Positions 1 to 8,698 of a stretch of DNA of 64,000 nt are shown one piece after another. Source of the stretch: Ignavibacteria bacterium (lineage in GTDB: Bacteria > Bacteroidota > Ignavibacteria > Tepidaquicellales > OLB5); contig JAFLBX010000001.1 of NCBI GenBank assembly GCA_017303675.1, forward strand, positions 1,375,970 to 1,439,969, read 5' to 3'. The position numbers and the translations under genes are program-made. The notes below the pieces were generated by a model. The model saw nothing but the letters and a program-made list of their open reading frames with translations, ran no database searches and had not been told where the DNA came from. Within the stretch, counting starts at the first letter, position 1, and every line of letters starts with the position of its first letter.

Positions 1-144
1 GTTAAAACTCTGGTAAATGAATTCAGAAATTCAGGTACCTACGAAGTTAATTTTGACGCTTCACTTCTTGCATCGGGTGTTTATTTCTACAGGCTTGAAG
101 CCGGTGAGTTCACCGATACAAAGAGAATGTTACTCGTAAAATAA
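1..144 (+). CDS. C-terminal end of a T9SS-secreted protein (cut by window edge)
   Basis: Frame 1 is open from the first base and reads 47 residues to a TAA. The residues match the second half of the T9SS type A sorting domain seen in twelve other proteins here: a TLVNEF strand, GTYEVNFDAS, the SGVYFYRLEAGEFTDT strand and a final KRMLLVK. This domain directs export through the type IX machinery and is normally cleaved or exchanged at the cell surface. The functional part of the protein lies outside the window, so its role is unknown. A strong terminator follows, so it is the last gene of its transcript. Confidence 0.85.
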   Translation, partial: VKTLVNEFRNSGTYEVNFDASLLASGVYFYRLEAGEFTDTKRMLLVK

Positions 145-180
145 TCATAACTGAAAAGTTCTGATCATTTAAAAATTTCA

Positions 181-216
181 AAACCCGGAAATAGAAATAT
201 TTCCGGGTTTTTTATT
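181..216 (+). terminator. Rho-independent terminator
   Basis: A perfect 12-bp stem (181-192 with 199-210) and a 6-nt loop are followed by a T-rich tail. It sits 36 nt after the stop of the truncated sorting-domain gene. Confidence 0.9.
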
Positions 217-247
217 AACCTGTTTTCATAAAAAGTAAATTTTTAAA

Positions 248-278
248 TTGAAAATAGTATAAAATATCCATAACCTTG
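248..278 (+). promoter_or_regulatory. Bacteroidota-type promoter upstream of the first kelch gene
   Basis: TTG at 248-250 is separated by exactly 20 nt from TAACCTTG at 271-278, close to the Bacteroidota consensus TTTG-N19-21-TAnnTTTG. The ATG of the kelch gene lies 6 nt after the -7 element, so transcription would start at or just before the start codon. Inferred from pattern only. Confidence 0.4.
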
Positions 279-284
279 TATTAT

Positions 285-1682
285 ATGAAACAGCTAACTA
301 TCCTTTTTTTATTACTATCAGGCTTAATATTCAGCGCATTTTCGCAGGAAAACCCTATTTTTATCGGATCCAAAACCGGTTTACAGGAAAACAGGAATTT
401 ATCATTCAACCCCGGTGATACGAACCTGTATGTAAACGGAGTATGGAGCAGGCTGAATGATATGCCGCAATCATTACTTGGAACAAATACATATTATGAT
501 TCTCTATCAGGACGGATATTAATTTGCGGCGGTTCAAATTCATCGGGAGTTCCGACTGATACATGCCGGTGGTATGATCTGAACAGCGGTACATATACAC
601 AGGCAGCTTCGCTGCCGGAGCCCAGATGGTCAGGTAAGCTGGTAAAAGTAAAGGATGCACTTTATCTTGTTGGCTCAATTGATTCAACCTTTACATCTGC
701 AGACGGACTGATATTTAAATTTTCACTCTTAACCGGCACATGGTCAATAGCAGATACTTTACCGGCGCCGTTTGTTCACGAAGCTGCTGTGAGTGTTATC
801 AATGACAGTCTTATTGCTGTTATCGGCGGCTCAGTATCCGGATTTTCAGGGGCAATAAACCTGGTTCGAATTTATAATCCTGCTTTCAATACATGGATCA
901 ATTCAAATGTTTATCCCATAAATATCACAACTGCGCATTCAGAGTTCAACAAAACAGAATTTGATACTTCGCTTTTTGTAGCCGGCGGTTACAGTGCCGG
1001 TTTTGTAAATTCTGTTTTTAAAGGAAATGTGAATTTATACAGCGCAGATACTATTAAAATTACCTGGCAGCTTTTTTCCAATTTACCGTTCAGCGTGCCT
1101 GTTTACCGGGTTTGCGGAGCCAGGTGGCAGGATTTTATGCTGATAGGTCCGGGGATGAACGGTTCTGCTTCTGTGAATGAGATATGGGGATTAAGGTTTC
1201 AGGATACTATAGGGGTGTGGACCGGATTTCTTCCGGTTTCAGGAGATACTACGGCTAATATATCATCGTTTGCACCGGTAACAGGTTTAGACTCGAATTA
1301 TTTTTATTTATTTGGCGGGTTTAAAAATCCCAATGCGCTTAATATAGCGCAGAAATATTCTTTTATTACCCCGCCGCCAATTGGCATAAATAACATATCA
1401 TCAAATATTCCGTCAGAGTTCAGGCTTTACCAGAATTATCCAAACCCGTTCAATCCGGTTACAAAAGTAAGATTTGATTATGTTAAAACGGATGATAACA
1501 ATATTAGCTTTGATGTATTTGATATTACAGGCAGGCAGGTATATTCATACAAATTTACAGCTCTTAGCAGCGGAACATATGAACTTGAGTTTGACGGTAA
1601 AGATCTTGCAAGCGGTTTGTATATTTACAGAATAAGTAATAATGTACATTCTATTGCAAAAAAGATGATATTATTAAAATAA
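285..1682 (+). CDS. Kelch-type beta-propeller protein with T9SS sorting domain (first of three)
   Basis: This 465-residue exported protein has a signal peptide (MKQLTILFLLLSGLIFSAFS), a kelch-like propeller of roughly six repeats and a T9SS sorting domain from about residue 380 (QNYPNPFNPVTK). The repeats show the kelch pattern of a GG pair followed by Y and W (ICGGS...WYDL, IGGSVSG...YNPAFNTW). Kelch propellers bind proteins or sugars, and some are oxidases; no catalytic residue is identifiable here, so the ligand is unknown. A TTG codon 9 nt upstream is in frame, but ATG 285 starts a clean signal peptide and the TTG lies inside the candidate promoter. Two paralogues follow on the same strand. 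Confidence 0.85.
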   Translation: MKQLTILFLLLSGLIFSAFSQENPIFIGSKTGLQENRNLSFNPGDTNLYVNGVWSRLNDMPQSLLGTNTYYDSLSGRILICGGSNSSGVPTDTCRWYDLNSGTYTQAASLPEPRWSGKLVKVKDALYLVGSIDSTFTSADGLIFKFSLLTGTWSIADTLPAPFVHEAAVSVINDSLIAVIGGSVSGFSGAINLVRIYNPAFNTWINSNVYPINITTAHSEFNKTEFDTSLFVAGGYSAGFVNSVFKGNVNLYSADTIKITWQLFSNLPFSVPVYRVCGARWQDFMLIGPGMNGSASVNEIWGLRFQDTIGVWTGFLPVSGDTTANISSFAPVTGLDSNYFYLFGGFKNPNALNIAQKYSFITPPPIGINNISSNIPSEFRLYQNYPNPFNPVTKVRFDYVKTDDNNISFDVFDITGRQVYSYKFTALSSGTYELEFDGKDLASGLYIYRISNNVHSIAKKMILLK

Positions 1683-1783
1683 TAGCGTTTACAGTTAACT
1701 AATACCCTTATTGATTTAACCTCTTTAATTACCTATTTTAAGGTATAGAAAATTACAATTCAAATTTTCCAGGGGGTGGAATC

Positions 1784-3076
1784 ATGAAAAAATATATTTC
1801 TCTTTTTCTTCTATTATCCACAGTTTCAATCCTTTCTCAAAGACAGCCAAATCAGTGGTGCGGGAATTTTCCGGTAATGCCCGGAACGGGTACTATCTGG
1901 GGCCACGCCTCGGTTGTATTAGGCGATACAATTTATGTAGCGGGCGGCTCATCATCAGGAGCGCCAACAACAAATTTTTATAAATATTCAATCAGCTCAA
2001 ATGTTTGGACAGTTGGAGCAGGAACGCCGGTTGCAAAATCAGGAGGTGATCTTGTTGCCTGCAGAAACAAAATATACTATATAGGTGGCGGTAATACGGC
2101 AATTGCCACAGGAACATCAGAAACTTTTGTCTACGATCCGGCAACAGGAATTTGGTCAGCACTTGCTGATATTCCCACACCGGTCACAGGTAATGTAGCT
2201 GAGTGTTACAGGGATAGTTTAATATACAGCATGATGGGTGGATGGAATACCTATGAAACACTTATACAGGTCTATAATGTAAATACAAATACCTGGTCAC
2301 AGGCAACACAGATTACTTCAGGCAACGGCAGGCGCAGCTTTGCAGGCGGAATTTTAGGCAATAAGCTGTTTGTTTGCGCCGGTTTTTCAGGTTCATTCAG
2401 GAATGATTTCTGGGTGGGAACGATCAATCCTTCCAACCCGCTTCAGATAACCTGGCAGCAAAGAACAAACATAGCTGTTGCTACAAGCAGGCCCGGCGGT
2501 ACAGCCATTTTAGGAAAATTTTATGTTGTTATGGGAGAAATTAACGGAGGTTCAGGCAATGATTCAGTTGCTGTTTGGGATACAACAACATCAGCATGGA
2601 CTTACAGAGACGGCAAACCAAACAGGACAAATAATTTAAGCGGGTCTATTTCTGCAAGTATTACATATTGCCAGGGAGTGCCCGGCGTTAAGATATGGTG
2701 CGCAGGAGGTTCGATCCAGGGACAGGTTTCAAGACCCCTTGATGTTTTCGCAGATACATGCCTGCTTTACTGTACGGGTCCTTTAACAGGCATTGGCAAT
2801 TCAAACATACCGGTAGAGTACAGCCTGAGGCAGAATTATCCTAATCCGTTCAACCCTCAAACAACTATTTCTTTTGATATCCTTAAAAGCGGGAATGTTA
2901 AGTTAACCGTAACTGATATGTTAGGTAAAGAGCTTCAGATATTGAAAAACGAATACTTTACATCAGGCAGGCATGAAGTAGTTTTTGACGGCAGTAACAT
3001 GGCAAGCGGGGTATATTTCTATAAGATTGAAACTGGGGAATTTTCAGACTCAAAAAAAATGGTCCTAATTAAGTAA
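1784..3076 (+). CDS. Kelch-type beta-propeller protein with T9SS sorting domain (second of three)
   Basis: The protein has 430 residues: a signal peptide (MKKYISLFLLLSTVSILSQ), five or six kelch repeats (VAGGSSSG...YSISSNVWT, IGGGNTAIATG...YDPATGIWS, MMGGWNTY...YNVNTNTWS) and a sorting domain from about residue 350 (RQNYPNPFNPQT). The start is supported by a purine-rich Shine-Dalgarno (AGGGGGTGG) 4 nt upstream. It has the same design as its neighbours at 285 and 3201 and probably arose by tandem duplication. Function beyond ligand binding at the surface cannot be read from sequence. Confidence 0.87.
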   Translation: MKKYISLFLLLSTVSILSQRQPNQWCGNFPVMPGTGTIWGHASVVLGDTIYVAGGSSSGAPTTNFYKYSISSNVWTVGAGTPVAKSGGDLVACRNKIYYIGGGNTAIATGTSETFVYDPATGIWSALADIPTPVTGNVAECYRDSLIYSMMGGWNTYETLIQVYNVNTNTWSQATQITSGNGRRSFAGGILGNKLFVCAGFSGSFRNDFWVGTINPSNPLQITWQQRTNIAVATSRPGGTAILGKFYVVMGEINGGSGNDSVAVWDTTTSAWTYRDGKPNRTNNLSGSISASITYCQGVPGVKIWCAGGSIQGQVSRPLDVFADTCLLYCTGPLTGIGNSNIPVEYSLRQNYPNPFNPQTTISFDILKSGNVKLTVTDMLGKELQILKNEYFTSGRHEVVFDGSNMASGVYFYKIETGEFSDSKKMVLIK

Positions 3077-3161
3077 ATTTAATGAATTTATTTTTTACAG
3101 CTAACCTAATCACGTGATTGTATCACTAGTATTGAGTAATTAAATTTACTACAGTTAGGGG

Positions 3162-3181
3162 GTAATTATTTAAATAATTAC
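3162..3181. promoter_or_regulatory. Perfect 20-bp AT-rich palindrome upstream of the third kelch gene
   Basis: The arms GTAATTATTT / AAATAATTAC match perfectly with no loop, ending 19 nt before the ATG at 3201. It could be an operator for a dimeric regulator or a hairpin in the mRNA leader. A second, shorter palindrome (AATCACGTGATT) lies about 50 nt further upstream. No regulator gene is nearby. Confidence 0.35.
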
Positions 3182-3200
3182 TTAAAAAAGGAATAATTGT

Positions 3201-4574
3201 ATGAAAGTATTAATTACATCAATAGTATTTATTTTGTTTGTCTCATATATACCTGCACAAAACCAGGATTATGATGAGAACTATACTTCAGGTTCGTTTT
3301 ATGTACCTGAACCCACCCCATACAATTTATCGGGAAACTGGTCAACATTGCCAAATTCACCGAATGCACTTTCAAGGAGCTGCTGCGCATATGTAGAAAT
3401 AGCAGGAGTTCCGTATTTATATCAGTTTGGCGGCGGCAACAGCTCAAACGATATGAGAAGGGTTGCAAGGTTAAATCTATCAACAAACTCATGGCAGAAT
3501 AATTATTCCACAATGCCGCACCAGATATCTTCTGGAACAGCAGTAACTGTAAGCGGCGGATCATACATTTATGTGTTTGGAGGCAATTCATCAAGCGGTT
3601 TGGGTAAAACTCTTAAGTATGATGTTATTAACAATTCATGGCAAACAATGGCAGATATGCCAACAAAGATCACCGATGCGCTTGTATTAAAACACAGCGA
3701 AAGCTATATTTTTGTGATTGGCGGCGGTGATGGTTATTTTGGAACAAATTCGTTAAAGACAAATAAAGTCCAGATATATAATGTAGCATCCAATTCCTAC
3801 ACTAACAGCAATGACCTTCCGTTACCAAATGCAATGCTGGGCGGCGGAATTTACAGGGATACAATAATTACAGTTGGCGGATATACCACAGGGGGTGTTG
3901 CGCTGGCTAACTGTTATAAAGGTGTTATAAACCCAACAACTATGGGAATTACCTGGACTCAAATTGCAAACTACCCTGCCGGTCCGATAACAAGAATGGC
4001 ATCGTATATAGGTGTTAAATCAACCGGAGTTGGCGTAATGTGCACAGGCGGCGCTATTGGCGGTTCAGTTCCTACATCACAGACACATTTTTATAATTTT
4101 TGTACACAATCATGGCAGCCGGGTTTACCGGATAATTCCCAGGCAAGATCCAATTACAAAGCCTGCGGAAAAGGTTATGACCAGATATACATGGTTGGCG
4201 GATATACAACAAACCAGAATTCCAATAAAGCTGAATCATTTTATTTTACTTTTATTGAAGGTCCGTGTATGAATATGGTTGGAATTAATAACAGCGGTTC
4301 GTTGATACCGGAAAAATTTGAGCTTAAACAGAATTATCCTAACCCGTTTAATCCTGAAACAAAGATCGGGTTTTCTCTGCCAAATGCTTCAACGGTAAAA
4401 ATAACTGTGACTGATATCAGCGGAAAAACCGTTAATGAACCGGTGAACGGATTTTATCCAAGCGGAAATCATACAATAACATTTTCAGGCAGTGAGCTGG
4501 CAAGCGGAATTTATTTTTACACAATAAACGCCGGAAGTTTTACACAAACCAGGAAAATGCTGCTGATTAAGTAA
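3201..4574 (+). CDS. Kelch-type beta-propeller protein with T9SS sorting domain (third of three)
   Basis: The protein has 457 residues: a signal peptide (MKVLITSIVFILFVSYIPAQ), a kelch propeller (QFGGGNSS...LNLSTNSWQ, VFGGNSSSG...YDVINNSWQ, IGGGDGYFG...YNVASNSY, MVGGYTTN) and a sorting domain from about residue 378 (KQNYPNPFNPETK). An AAGGA lies 8 nt before the ATG. It is the last of three paralogues and is followed by a terminator at 4597. The ligand is unknown. Confidence 0.87.
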   Translation: MKVLITSIVFILFVSYIPAQNQDYDENYTSGSFYVPEPTPYNLSGNWSTLPNSPNALSRSCCAYVEIAGVPYLYQFGGGNSSNDMRRVARLNLSTNSWQNNYSTMPHQISSGTAVTVSGGSYIYVFGGNSSSGLGKTLKYDVINNSWQTMADMPTKITDALVLKHSESYIFVIGGGDGYFGTNSLKTNKVQIYNVASNSYTNSNDLPLPNAMLGGGIYRDTIITVGGYTTGGVALANCYKGVINPTTMGITWTQIANYPAGPITRMASYIGVKSTGVGVMCTGGAIGGSVPTSQTHFYNFCTQSWQPGLPDNSQARSNYKACGKGYDQIYMVGGYTTNQNSNKAESFYFTFIEGPCMNMVGINNSGSLIPEKFELKQNYPNPFNPETKIGFSLPNASTVKITVTDISGKTVNEPVNGFYPSGNHTITFSGSELASGIYFYTINAGSFTQTRKMLLIK

Positions 4575-4596
4575 ATAATTTAAATAAATTTACAAA

Positions 4597-4633
4597 AAAA
4601 GCTCTAAAATTAAGTAATTTTAGGGCTTTTTTA
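4597..4633 (+). terminator. Rho-independent terminator after the kelch genes
   Basis: A stem of about 14 bp with one G-T pair (4598-4611 with 4616-4629), a short AAGT-type loop and a T-run. It ends the kelch transcript. Confidence 0.85.
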
Positions 4634-4708
4634 TTGTTTATTTGTATTGTTATAAACAGCAAAAAATATTATTATACCTGCTATAAATCACATTTTAAGG
4701 AGCAATAA

Positions 4709-6472
4709 ATGAAAGTAATTTATTTACTTTTTCTTTTTTTAATACTTTTTTTTAATTCTGTTATACAGGCACAAACTTATACAAATGCCGGACCACAGCT
4801 GGGTCTTGGACACATGTACCAAAGCGGATTTAACGGCGGCGGTATAAGCTTTGTTGATTACGATCTGGACTCATACGACGATATATTTTCAACCAGCAGT
4901 TCAGGACAAACAATTGTTGCCTACAGAAATAACATTGTAAATTTTACAGATGTAACAAATTCATTTGGCTTCACAGAGGCTTCTGAATCAAAGGCAACAC
5001 TTGTATGTGACTATGATAATGATGGTGACAGGGATATTTTATGCATTCACTTTACGGGTATTCTGAAGTTTTATAAAAACAACAACGGCACTTACCAGGA
5101 TTTCACATCATCTGCGGGAATTACTTCTGACTCGCTGCACGCAACTACAGCAATCTGGTTCGACTACGACCGTGACGGATTCCTTGATCTTTATATAGGC
5201 GTTTATACCGGTTTTGGCAATAACATCCCAAAGCCCAATAAACTTTACAGAAATAACGGCAACGGAACATTCCAGGATGTAAGCGCTGCTGCTAATATGG
5301 AAAATTCAGGCAATAAGGTTCTTGCAATGATAGCCATTGATTATAATAATGATAACTGGCCTGATGTTTATATTGCCTCAGACAGAAGATACGGCAATAC
5401 TCTGCTTAAGAATAACGGCAACGGTACATTCAGCAATGTAAGCCAGCAGAGCGGAACTTTTCTTGAGCTGGATGCGATGGGACTTTCCATTACTGATTTT
5501 GATAATAACGGCTATTTTGATATTTATGTATCAAATGGTGAAGAAGGTAATGCATTCCTTAAGAACAACGGTAACGGTACTTTTACAGAAGTAGCCGGTA
5601 CTTATAATATGAGCGTTAACAGGATCTGCTGGGGGAATAATTTTTTTGATTACGATAATGACGGTGATGACGATCTTTATATAGCCGTATCAGGCGGGCC
5701 AATTGACAGGTATAATGTATTATTCCGGAACAACGGGAACAGTACATTTACACAGCTAACCAACATTGGCCTGGTTAATGATAATTTCCAGAGTTACGGA
5801 AGCGCTGCAGGAGATGTAAATAATGACGGTTATATTGATATGGTATCAATGAATACCGGGGATCCTGTTAGCCTGATGAAAAGCAGCGGAGGCAGTAATA
5901 AATGGGTTAAAATAAAGCTGCAGGGCACATACAGCAACAGGGAAGGTATTGGTGCGCTGATGGAAGTTTACAGAGGTATTAATAAATACAAAAGATACGT
6001 AACATGCGGCCAGAGTTACTGTTCGCAGAATTCGATGGTGCAGACTATGGGTGCAGGTAATTCATCGGTCATAGATTCTATAAGAGTACTTTGGCCAAGC
6101 GGTATTATGCAGACTGTACATAATATTCCTGTAAATAATGTTACTACAATTACCGAAGCAGGTGTTATCGGGATAAACGGGAACAATACTATACTGCCTG
6201 CAGAATTCAGCTTATCACAGAACTATCCAAATCCATTTAATCCTTCGACAATTATTGAATATTCTGTCACTAAAAGCACCAATGTAAGCATCAAGCTTTA
6301 TAATATACTCGGTATTGAAGTGAAGGAGCTTGTAAATGAATACAAAACAGCAGGAAACTACAGATATGATATAAATGAAAAGGTTACCTCCGGATTATCA
6401 TCAGGAATATATTATTATAAAATGAGAGCCGGTGAATTTTCAGACACTAAAAAAATGATATTAATAAAATAA
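4709..6472 (+). CDS. FG-GAP/VCBS propeller with ASPIC-UnbV domain and T9SS sorting domain
   Basis: This 587-residue protein has a signal peptide (residues 1-22), then a run of FG-GAP/VCBS repeats with calcium-binding DxDxDG-like loops (DYDNDGDRD, DYDRDGFLD, DYNNDNWPD, DFDNNGYFD, DYDNDGDDD, DVNNDGYID), an ASPIC/UnbV domain at about 390-490 (GIGALMEVYRG...SIRVLWPSG) and a sorting domain (SQNYPNPFNPST). Such CRTAC1-like proteins are secreted calcium-stabilised propellers, probably for adhesion or carbohydrate binding. AAGGAG lies 6 nt before the ATG. The next gene starts 12 nt after the stop, so the two are probably co-transcribed. Confidence 0.9.
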   Translation: MKVIYLLFLFLILFFNSVIQAQTYTNAGPQLGLGHMYQSGFNGGGISFVDYDLDSYDDIFSTSSSGQTIVAYRNNIVNFTDVTNSFGFTEASESKATLVCDYDNDGDRDILCIHFTGILKFYKNNNGTYQDFTSSAGITSDSLHATTAIWFDYDRDGFLDLYIGVYTGFGNNIPKPNKLYRNNGNGTFQDVSAAANMENSGNKVLAMIAIDYNNDNWPDVYIASDRRYGNTLLKNNGNGTFSNVSQQSGTFLELDAMGLSITDFDNNGYFDIYVSNGEEGNAFLKNNGNGTFTEVAGTYNMSVNRICWGNNFFDYDNDGDDDLYIAVSGGPIDRYNVLFRNNGNSTFTQLTNIGLVNDNFQSYGSAAGDVNNDGYIDMVSMNTGDPVSLMKSSGGSNKWVKIKLQGTYSNREGIGALMEVYRGINKYKRYVTCGQSYCSQNSMVQTMGAGNSSVIDSIRVLWPSGIMQTVHNIPVNNVTTITEAGVIGINGNNTILPAEFSLSQNYPNPFNPSTIIEYSVTKSTNVSIKLYNILGIEVKELVNEYKTAGNYRYDINEKVTSGLSSGIYYYKMRAGEFSDTKKMILIK

Positions 6473-6484
6473 AAAGTACTGAGC

Positions 6485-7828
6485 ATGAAAAGATTATTCG
6501 GTTATATAGTATTTTTATTACTTATTACTGTACTGGTGAACGGCTGCAGTGAAAACAGTACATCAGTAAATATTGTAACGGAACCAATTTCACCTTTAGC
6601 ATCATCATATGATGCAAAGTATGCAACTGATTGGATGTGGCTTTCAGGAAAAATTATTGCTGATGAAAGCCGTGATAATCCACCTCAAGCAGGCAGAATT
6701 TATTCTTATTTGAGTATTGGATTATATGAATGTATTGTGCAGGGAATGCCAATGTACCGCTCATTGAGCGGTCAATTAAAAGAAATGCCGCAAATGCCAT
6801 TGGCATATCCGGCTTATGAGTATGATTGGCCTTCAGTACTTACAGGTGCCATGCCCATATTATTCCGTGGTTTATACAGAGTGCTGCATAATACATCTCA
6901 TAATATGATAAATAATATGGCGAGTAATCAAAGGCTTATAAAATATTCTGAAAAAGACTCTTCAGTGATTAACCGGTCCATTATACTAGGCGAAGCAATT
7001 GCCGTTAAGATTCTAGAATGGGCTAACAATGATGGGTTTTACAGAATAAACGGAGCCCCCTACAATCCGCCTTCAATTTTCGAAAATCCTGCTAATTGGG
7101 AACCAATTAATCCCGGAGATACAGCAGTAGAGCCATATTGGGGAACATTAAGGACTTTTGCTGTACAAAGTGCATCTTCAAATTACTTAGCACCTTCATA
7201 TAGCTTTGATACTACAGCAGGTTCGCCTTTTTACATTGATCAGCTTGAAATTAAACAGATAAGAGAAAATATTACTCCCGAACAAAGAGAAATTGCATTA
7301 TTCTGGAGAGATAAACAATTAACATTACAGCCTCCGGGGCACTGGGTATCAATCGTATATCAAATGATATCTAAACATGGGTACAAATTGGATAAAGCTG
7401 CAGAAGCATTCGGTTATTTAGGTATTGGAATTGGAGATGCGTTCATTTCATGCTGGTATGCTAAATATTTTGATAACTATTTGAGACCACAATCTTTTAT
7501 AAGAAGGTATATGCAGCCGGGCTGGACACCATTATTACCAACACCACCATTTCCGGACTATCCTTCAGGTCACTCAACAAGCTCAGGAACTTGTTCTTAC
7601 CTTTTAACAAAAGTATTTGGTGAATTACCGTTTACTGATACTACTCATTTACGAATTGGAATGCCACCGCGCTCTTTTAATAATTTTAAAGAAGCAGCTG
7701 TGGAATGTTCTAATTCAAGAATTTACGGTGGAATCCATTACAGGAATGCCTGTGAAAATGGGGTATTAATGGGAGAAAATATCGGGGCTGATATTTACAG
7801 CCGAGTTAAATTGAGAAAAAATCAGTAA
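6485..7828 (+). CDS. Vanadium-dependent haloperoxidase / PAP2-like lipoprotein
   Basis: This 447-residue lipoprotein has a signal with lipobox LVNGC (Cys21) and a C-terminal PAP2 / vanadium haloperoxidase fold. The three vanadate/phosphate-binding motifs are visible: K-x6-RP (K327...RP334-335), PSGH with His363, and SR-x5-H (S411-R412...H418). In the haloperoxidase signature SRx5Hx3D the last residue is Asp; here it is Ala422, as in various bacterial relatives. Either vanadate-dependent halide oxidation or acid phosphatase activity is possible; the K-x6-RP motif favours the haloperoxidase group. It lacks a T9SS domain, so it is presumably anchored by lipid. It is the last gene of its transcript (terminator at 7847). 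Confidence 0.82.
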   Translation: MKRLFGYIVFLLLITVLVNGCSENSTSVNIVTEPISPLASSYDAKYATDWMWLSGKIIADESRDNPPQAGRIYSYLSIGLYECIVQGMPMYRSLSGQLKEMPQMPLAYPAYEYDWPSVLTGAMPILFRGLYRVLHNTSHNMINNMASNQRLIKYSEKDSSVINRSIILGEAIAVKILEWANNDGFYRINGAPYNPPSIFENPANWEPINPGDTAVEPYWGTLRTFAVQSASSNYLAPSYSFDTTAGSPFYIDQLEIKQIRENITPEQREIALFWRDKQLTLQPPGHWVSIVYQMISKHGYKLDKAAEAFGYLGIGIGDAFISCWYAKYFDNYLRPQSFIRRYMQPGWTPLLPTPPFPDYPSGHSTSSGTCSYLLTKVFGELPFTDTTHLRIGMPPRSFNNFKEAAVECSNSRIYGGIHYRNACENGVLMGENIGADIYSRVKLRKNQ

Positions 7829-7846
7829 TTCATTATTAAAAAAATA

Positions 7847-7879
7847 AAAAGCCCTGAGTATATTTCAGGGCTTTTATAT
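7847..7879. terminator. Bidirectional terminator between convergent genes
   Basis: A perfect 11-bp stem (7847-7857 with 7865-7875) with T-rich tails on both strands. It serves the haloperoxidase-like gene on + and the DoxX-like gene on -, whose stops face each other. Confidence 0.88.
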
Positions 7880-7916
7880 TATCAATAAGATCTTATACAA
7901 ATTCCAATTGTTTGAT

Positions 7917-8681
7917 CTAATCTTTTTTGGCAGGTTTAATTATTATCAATAATGCCATAATAGCAGCATAGCTGCCACCACGCTCAATCCACTCCCAATA
8001 TGGATAAGCAGGATAAATCATTTCGCTAGCAATTTTCCAAATTAATAGTGGGAGCAATATACTTCGCAGAGGTTTTATGAGTATGAGTATTGCAGCAAGG
8101 ATCTCAAAAATTCCAATTATACCAGCAACTGTAACAGGATCGGAAATACAAACAGAAGAATATTGATCTAACAGTCCTTTCTTATGTATTAGATTAAGCC
8201 ATCCATGCCCTAATAACAACAGAAAAACTGTTACCCTTAAACAGATTTCTATTTTTTTGCATACATTCTTTTGTGCAAAATTGTCACTTTTCAGCCTTGA
8301 AAATAAATCTTTGAAATTATTTCCGAATCCAACTAATAGCAGCATTGCAAAAGGAGTGCCGTAATTCCCGGCACGTTCTAAAAATTCTGCAAAAGGTTCA
8401 TGTGATAAGGGTCTTAATAGAGCCGTAAACAGACCCCAAAATACCAGCCATGCCGGTACAATTCTCATTGGGTATGTGATAATTAAAATGCCCATAAAAA
8501 TATCAAAAGTACCTACTACAGGCATGAGCTTGTATGCTATTACCTGATCAATACCAAATACCGCAAAATAATTACACCAAATCTGTTTAGTAATAATACC
8601 GAAAGCACCATGCCCAATGAAACACATTGCAATGGCAATTCTGAAAACCTGGAATAATTGGACCTCTGTTCTCAGCTTCAT
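7917..8681 (-). CDS. DoxX-like membrane protein with internal duplication
   Basis: This 254-residue integral membrane protein has about eight hydrophobic segments arranged as two similar halves of four. Matching landmarks are GHG at 23-25 and 158-160, GTFDIFMGILII at 57-68 against GIFEILAAILIL at 190-201, a Y-P-M/K-P-L turn, and E-R-x-G-x-Y at 102-107 against 233-238. Each half resembles a single DoxX-type four-helix unit, so the protein is probably a fused tandem duplicate (inference). The role is unknown; DoxX relatives are linked to quinone or thiol redox chemistry. It is the last gene of the long minus-strand run, 17 nt after the peptidase gene. Confidence 0.65.
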   Translation of the reverse strand: MKLRTEVQLFQVFRIAIAMCFIGHGAFGIITKQIWCNYFAVFGIDQVIAYKLMPVVGTFDIFMGILIITYPMRIVPAWLVFWGLFTALLRPLSHEPFAEFLERAGNYGTPFAMLLLVGFGNNFKDLFSRLKSDNFAQKNVCKKIEICLRVTVFLLLLGHGWLNLIHKKGLLDQYSSVCISDPVTVAGIIGIFEILAAILILIKPLRSILLPLLIWKIASEMIYPAYPYWEWIERGGSYAAIMALLIIIKPAKKD

Positions 8682-8698
8682 TAAAATTATTGTAGATA

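Noticed and set aside
276-284. TTG start for the first kelch gene
   Set aside because: It lies within the candidate -7 promoter element; ATG 285 gives a clean signal peptide.
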